A stretch of 64,000 nt of DNA from Paenibacillus pedocola (GTDB lineage: Bacteria > Bacillota > Bacilli > Paenibacillales > Paenibacillaceae). The position numbers and the translations under genes were made by a program. The stretch spans positions 6,408,394 through 6,472,393 of the forward strand of contig NZ_CP134223.1 of the NCBI RefSeq assembly GCF_031599675.1, in the 5' to 3' direction. The notes under the pieces were generated by a model that did not search any database, had not been told where the DNA came from, and worked only from the letters and a program-made list of their open reading frames with translations. Positions 60,678-64,000 of this stretch are shown piece after piece. Position 1 is the first letter of the stretch. Each line of letters starts with the position of its first letter.

Positions 60678-61412
60678 CTACTTCAATGTTATAACGACGC
60701 GCCGGTTAGGTTCTTCACCCTTGCTAAGCGTGCTGACTTGACGATGATCCTGCAGCCTGGAGTGAATGATCTTACGCTCCTGCGGCGACATGGGCTCCAG
60801 CACAACCTCTTTACGGGTTCGAACTACACGGCCAGCCAACCGGTCAGCCAGTTCTTCTAATGTCTTCTTACGGCGTTCGCGGAAATTCTCCGCATCCAGC
60901 ACCAGACGGATGAAACTGTCAGAATAACGGTTGGCCACAATATTAGCCAAATACTGCAGAGCATCGAGAGTTTGTCCTCTTCTGCCAATCAGGAGGCCGA
61001 GATCCGGACCGGAGATTTGCAGAATGGTCGATTCCTTGGTATGAACGATTTCCACTTCCACCGTGAGCCCCATGCTCTTGGCGACATCCACAATGAAATG
61101 AACGGCCTCTTGGTAAGCTTCCTCCACCGGTTGTCCGGAATCTTGGCGCGGCACACCGCCGCCAGCCTCCTGTTTGCTCTCTCGTGTTGACTGCTGAGGC
61201 AGTGACGGAGCACTCGCCGCTGACGCCGGTGCGGCTTCGGTAATCAAGGTGAGTTCCACCTTGGCACTTTTCGCACCGATCAATCCAAGGAATCCTTTTG
61301 ACGGCTGTTCAAGTACGTTGACCGTGACCCGGTCCTTTTGAACTCCAAGCTGGTTAAGTCCCCGTTCTACAGCTTCTTCAATGGTTTTCCCTGTTGCGAC
61401 GACTTTGCTCAT
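60678..61412 (-). CDS. jag: RNA-binding protein Jag (KhpB)
   Basis: 244 residues, ATG at 61412 overlapping the yidC stop in ATGA. Jag-N domain (about 1-50, SKVVATGKTIEEAVERGL), Pro/Ser/Gln linker (about 75-105), KH domain with GLLIGRRGQTLDALQYL (about 138-154) and the R3H domain ending in LQDHRQVSTLSKGEEPNR. Binds RNA with KhpA and links to cell elongation and SpoIIIJ. Confidence 0.93.
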   Translation of the reverse strand: MSKVVATGKTIEEAVERGLNQLGVQKDRVTVNVLEQPSKGFLGLIGAKSAKVELTLITEAAPASAASAPSLPQQSTRESKQEAGGGVPRQDSGQPVEEAYQEAVHFIVDVAKSMGLTVEVEIVHTKESTILQISGPDLGLLIGRRGQTLDALQYLANIVANRYSDSFIRLVLDAENFRERRKKTLEELADRLAGRVVRTRKEVVLEPMSPQERKIIHSRLQDHRQVSTLSKGEEPNRRVVITLK

Positions 61413-62317
61413 TTTGACTTTTTGGCTCCCTTCTTTGCTTTGCCGCCATTGCCTTTTGCAGCGGGAGTAACATCCTTGCGGGCGCTTGTATCCTTGCCCT
61501 TCACAAGGTTCACTTCTTTGCCGGTACCGGCAGTTGCGACAGCCAACTTGGTCTTATCGTTGTTGCGGTATAAGAAGTAGTTCTGGATAATGGTGTAAAG
61601 GTTACTGTAGAACCAGTACAACGGCAGTGCTGAAGGGAAGTTGTACGACATGATGAAGATCAATACCGGGTATACCATCATCATGAACTGCATCGGACCC
61701 TGCTGCTGAACCGGATTCATTTTGGTCATCATGCGGGTTTGCAGGAACGTAGTTGCTGCAGCCAGCAATGGCAGAATGAACAGATGGTCAGGTTTACCGA
61801 GCTGAAGCCATAAGAAAGAATGCTCCCGCAGATCAGGGTTATAATAAATCGAGTTGTAAAGCGCGATAAAAATTGGCATTTGCACAATCAGCGGCAGACA
61901 GCCTGCCATCGGGTTAACTTTGTTTTCCTGGAAAAGGCGCATCGTTTCCTGCTGTACCTTTTCGGGCTCATCTTTATATTTTTTCTTAATCTTCTCAAGT
62001 TCCGGTTGAATCGCCTGCATCGCACGCGAGCTCTTTACCTGTTTCATGGTAAGCGGCAAAATTAGCGTACGGACAATAATAACCATTACAAGAACGGCCA
62101 GTCCATATTGTCCATTAAACCACTTTGCGAACGTATCCAGGGCGATGGCGAAATAATATACTACATTACTCTGCCAAAAGCCTCCGTTTTTCAAATCCTC
62201 CGTAGTATGCGTCACTGTAGTCGACGACGGAGAGCATCCCGACAGAACAGCGATCATTAGAACCATTAACCCGAGGAGAAGAAACATTTTTCCTCGTTTA
62301 GTCTTCAATAGAGACAC
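61409..62317 (-). CDS. yidC: Membrane protein insertase YidC (SpoIIIJ type)
   Basis: 302 residues, GTG at 62317 behind GAGAGGGG. Lipobox LSGC (Cys about 28) after a signal helix, then five membrane helices of the Oxa1/YidC core with the hydrophilic-groove region SSRAMQAIQPELEKIKKKYK. Basic C-terminal tail (KGNGGKAKKGAKKSK). Inserts membrane proteins and, in spore formers, is needed for sigma-G activation. rnpA lies 86 bases upstream; no yidD gene fits between. Confidence 0.95.
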   Translation of the reverse strand: MSLLKTKRGKMFLLLGLMVLMIAVLSGCSPSSTTVTHTTEDLKNGGFWQSNVVYYFAIALDTFAKWFNGQYGLAVLVMVIIVRTLILPLTMKQVKSSRAMQAIQPELEKIKKKYKDEPEKVQQETMRLFQENKVNPMAGCLPLIVQMPIFIALYNSIYYNPDLREHSFLWLQLGKPDHLFILPLLAAATTFLQTRMMTKMNPVQQQGPMQFMMMVYPVLIFIMSYNFPSALPLYWFYSNLYTIIQNYFLYRNNDKTKLAVATAGTGKEVNLVKGKDTSARKDVTPAAKGNGGKAKKGAKKSK

Positions 62318-62403
62318 TTCAAAACCCCTCTCTTAAACATTCCATTGCACCGTAAATCATACCATAATTATGAATACAAATAAACAAGCCTCTTCCGCAG
62401 CCA

Positions 62404-62754
62404 TTACTTGCGTGAGGCCTTGAGCAGCTTGGCTTTGCGCAGTACATGGAGGGCACTTTTTTCGAGCTCCGCATAATCCATGTTCAGGGCTCCTTTTCTT
62501 ACGATAAATACCATATCCAGCCCGCCGGCAATTTCCGGTTCGTGATGACGGATAATTTCCTTCACCAGTCGTCTCATCCGGTTGCGGACAACGGCGTTTC
62601 CGACCTTTTTGCTGACCGACACACCAAGCCGGAACCGCTCCACCTCTTTTCTGCTGAACCAGTACACAACAAACTGATGATTCGCAAATGACTTCCCATG
62701 GCGGTATACGCGGCTGAAGTCCGCACGGTTTCGTAATCGTAAACTTTTGTGCAC
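62404..62754 (-). CDS. rnpA: Ribonuclease P protein component
   Basis: 116 residues, GTG at 62754 with AGGAGATTCCC upstream. RLGVSVSKKVGNAVVRNRMRR-like region holds the RNR signature (about 54-62, VRNRMRRLVKE). Binds RNase P RNA to mature tRNA 5' ends. Unlike the common rpmH-rnpA operon, three hairpin terminators lie between the two genes here. Confidence 0.95.
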   Translation of the reverse strand: MHKSLRLRNRADFSRVYRHGKSFANHQFVVYWFSRKEVERFRLGVSVSKKVGNAVVRNRMRRLVKEIIRHHEPEIAGGLDMVFIVRKGALNMDYAELEKSALHVLRKAKLLKASRK

Positions 62755-62890
62755 GGGAATCTCCTATTCAAAAACCAGGCTTCAGGGAAGCTCCGGAAAT
62801 TTATCTTCTAATTAGTATAGTCATCCGGCCGCCGCCATAAACGGCTTGTCCGGGATCAGGCATGTTCTTCCTTCGATCTGCGTATACATA

Positions 62891-62940
62891 AGAAGAAACG
62901 GCTTTGCCGTCCTTGTAAGGAAGGTATCCGTTTCTGCGAG
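62891..62940. repeat. Palindromic repeat, copy 1
   Basis: AGAAGAAACGGCTTTGCCGT at the left, CCGTTTCTGCGAG at the right, with CCTTGTAAGG in the middle. Closely similar in outline to copy 2 at 63054-63102. Confidence 0.5.
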
Positions 62941-62991
62941 TTAGAGAGGGATCATTTAGAGTGTGACACATATTAGCTCTTCTTCACTGCT

Positions 62992-63034
62992 AAAAAAGGC
63001 CCGCAAAGTGTAGCCATGAGCCTTTGCTGAGCCT
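62992..63034 (-). terminator. Terminator-like hairpin between rpmH and rnpA
   Basis: AGGCCCGCAAAG (62997-63008) pairs with CTTTGC-tga-GCCT (63022-63034); six T on the minus strand. Confidence 0.65.
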
Positions 63035-63053
63035 AGAAAGTGTCCATTCACAA

Positions 63054-63102
63054 ATAAGAAAACGGCTTTGTTCCATATAACAGGACGATCTCCGTTTCTG
63101 CC
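63054..63102. repeat. Palindromic repeat, copy 2
   Basis: AAGAAAACGGCTTTGTTCC at the left and CTCCGTTTCTGCCC at the right; shares the AACGGCTTTG and CCGTTTCTGC arms with copy 1 (62891-62940). A short tandem family in the rpmH-rnpA gap (62755-63191), which has no gene. Confidence 0.5.
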
Positions 63103-63116
63103 CTATATAAGGAAGC

Positions 63117-63137
63117 AAAAAATACAGCTCTGTATTT
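63117..63137 (-). terminator. Short hairpin with T run downstream of rpmH
   Basis: AATACAG (63121-63127) and CTGTATT (63130-63136), then TTTTTT on the minus strand. Confidence 0.55.
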
Positions 63138-63153
63138 ATGCCCCCTTATATTT

Positions 63154-63178
63154 AAAAAAGGACCACCGTAGTGGTCCC
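63154..63178 (-). terminator. Terminator of rpmH
   Basis: GGACCAC-cgta-GTGGTCC (63160-63177), perfect, with six T on the minus strand, 14 bases past the rpmH stop. Confidence 0.93.
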
Positions 63179-63191
63179 TAAGTGGCCTAAC

Positions 63192-63326
63192 TTACGCACT
63201 CAAAACTTTTCTGCCTTTCAGGCGGCGGGCTGCCAGCACTTTACGGCCGTTTTTCGTGCTCATTCTTTTGCGGAAACCATGTACCTTCTTGCGTTTGCTC
63301 ACATTCGGTTTGAACGTCGGTCTCAT
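63192..63326 (-). CDS. rpmH: 50S ribosomal protein L34
   Basis: 44 residues, ATG at 63326 behind GGGAGGTGCAATAC. MRPTFKPNVSKRKKVHGFRK start and GRKVLAARRLKGRKVLSA end, the whole L34 sequence. Too short for many ORF callers but unmistakable. First gene on the left replication arm, facing away from the origin. Confidence 0.97.
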   Translation of the reverse strand: MRPTFKPNVSKRKKVHGFRKRMSTKNGRKVLAARRLKGRKVLSA

Positions 63327-63383
63327 GTATTGCACCTCCCTTACAGGATCTTAATTACTGTCATATTAGCAGAAACGGTCTAA

Positions 63384-63990
63384 GCCGCTCTTTTGAGTAG
63401 GGACAGTATCTACAAGTATTATCAATTAAATTTGGAGACATATCCTCACAGAAAACACCTTTATATATTTAAACACAGAATTGGCCTAAAAGTCAACCGT
63501 TTCTCCGTACTCCCTCCACCACTCCGCAGATTGCTTATCCACAGTCCTTCCGATTCGAAAAACTAATCCACAAGCTTTCACAGTTATCCACCTGTGACTA
63601 AAAAATAAATCCACATCCACAAAAGTGAGCACAACCTGTGTATAAAAAAATAGGGGCTATGACGGAACCTGTCGAACGGTAAACAAATTATCAACAATAT
63701 GTAGTGTTGTTCTTAAAAATTATACACAAGTGATTGAATTTGTGGATAAAATGGCCCGGCTCATTGAAAAACAAGGGTGGTTTTGCTATGATGGTATTAC
63801 TTTTGAATGTGAATAGATTTGTTTGTTCTCTATATTATCAACAAGCTGTGGATAAAGTTGTGAACAATTCAAATTTATCCATATTTTTTTGTCTCTTGAT
63901 ATTGCATATTGGGGATAAGATTCAGCACGAACCCATTTTCTTCGACATTTCCACTTCATGGCTGACGCCACATTTGGAAGATTTAAAGGA
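63384..63990. other. Chromosomal replication origin oriC / dnaA upstream region
   Basis: DnaA boxes (TTATCCACA or close): 63535-63543 perfect, 63584-63592, 63637-63645 (reverse), 63720-63728, 63741-63749 (perfect, reverse), 63847-63855 (perfect, reverse), 63875-63883, plus weaker TAATCCACA at 63564. AT-rich tracts lie between (63600-63720, 63870-63900). Two sequences identical to the Spo0A 0A box TGTCGAA occur at 63670-63676 and, reversed, 63941-63947. AGGAG at 63987-63991 followed by GACAGTCT fits the dnaA RBS with the start codon just past the window. Confidence 0.9.
63764..63792 (+). promoter_or_regulatory. dnaA promoter
   Basis: TTGAAA (63764-63769), 17-base spacer, TATGAT (63787-63792). 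It stands among DnaA boxes, allowing autoregulation. Confidence 0.8.
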
Positions 63991-64000
63991 GTGACAGTCT

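Noticed and set aside
1..64000. CRISPR arrays, rRNA operons, complete insertion sequences or prophage
   Set aside because: No regularly spaced repeats, no rRNA sequence, no transposase or phage structural gene was seen; one tRNA gene only.

Overview
The window is a low- to mid-GC Firmicute chromosome, most probably Paenibacillus or a close relative. The core genes are the Bacillales origin-proximal set read leftwards (rpmH, rnpA, yidC/spoIIIJ, jag, mnmE, mnmG, rsmG, noc, parA/soj, parB/spo0J, yyaC, rpsF-ssb-rpsR, rplI, dnaB, purA, walRKHIJ, htrA, rlmH). Spore-former genes are present (yyaC, soj/spo0J, spoIIIJ). The right end holds a DnaA-box-rich origin and stops after a Shine-Dalgarno sequence where dnaA should start, so the window probably is the last 64 kb of a chromosome numbered from dnaA.

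Layout. (1) 1-462: left-edge fragment of a secreted protein gene. (2) About 0.8-9.98 kb: an accessory block attached to the 3' end of rlmH. The last codons of rlmH (GEPYHK-stop; + strand core TACTTGTGATACGGTTC) recur as degenerate direct copies at about 1519, 5891, 6281 and 8761, with a half copy at 829. Gene fragments break off at or within about a dozen bases of three of these copies. This is the architecture of a staphylococcal cassette chromosome (SCC) integration site. The only recombinase trace is a short fragment resembling the C terminus of a large serine recombinase at 3374-3562. Cargo includes an alcohol dehydrogenase, a GyrI-like domain protein, a U32/RlhA-like protein, a Cys/His protein of unknown function, a decayed two-gene operon behind a CIRCE operator, a broken XRE regulator and an AT-rich bitopic membrane protein. 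(3) 10-16 kb: rlmH, an ArsR-MFS divergent pair, a CxxH/CxxC protein, PepF and a DUF2252 protein. (4) 16-22.4 kb: cydABCD behind two Rex-type operators. (5) 22.5-23.3 kb: YdjO-like protein and a cold-shock protein with a structured leader. (6) 23.5-32.5 kb: htrA, walJIHKR and an M23 peptidase for envelope homeostasis. (7) 33-42 kb: purA, dnaB, rplI, gdpP, yybS, MazG-like, CBS and LCP genes. (8) 42.5-47.3 kb: an oligopeptide-binding lipoprotein with a cre-like site, a MutS2-like protein without Smr domain, a candidate structured RNA and a VOC protein. (9) 47.4-53.4 kb: rpsR-ssb-rpsF, tRNA-Ser, MscS, yyaC and a class V aminotransferase. (10) 53.5-64 kb: parB, parA, noc, rsmG, mnmG, mnmE, jag, yidC, rnpA, rpmH and oriC, with two parS sites and two Spo0A-box sequences.

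Nearly all core genes are on the minus strand, so they are transcribed away from the origin at the right edge, co-directional with replication. The most novel material is the rlmH-anchored cassette array and the promoter-hairpin-terminator RNA locus near 46.7 kb. Everything here comes from reading the sequence and family knowledge; no database search was possible.
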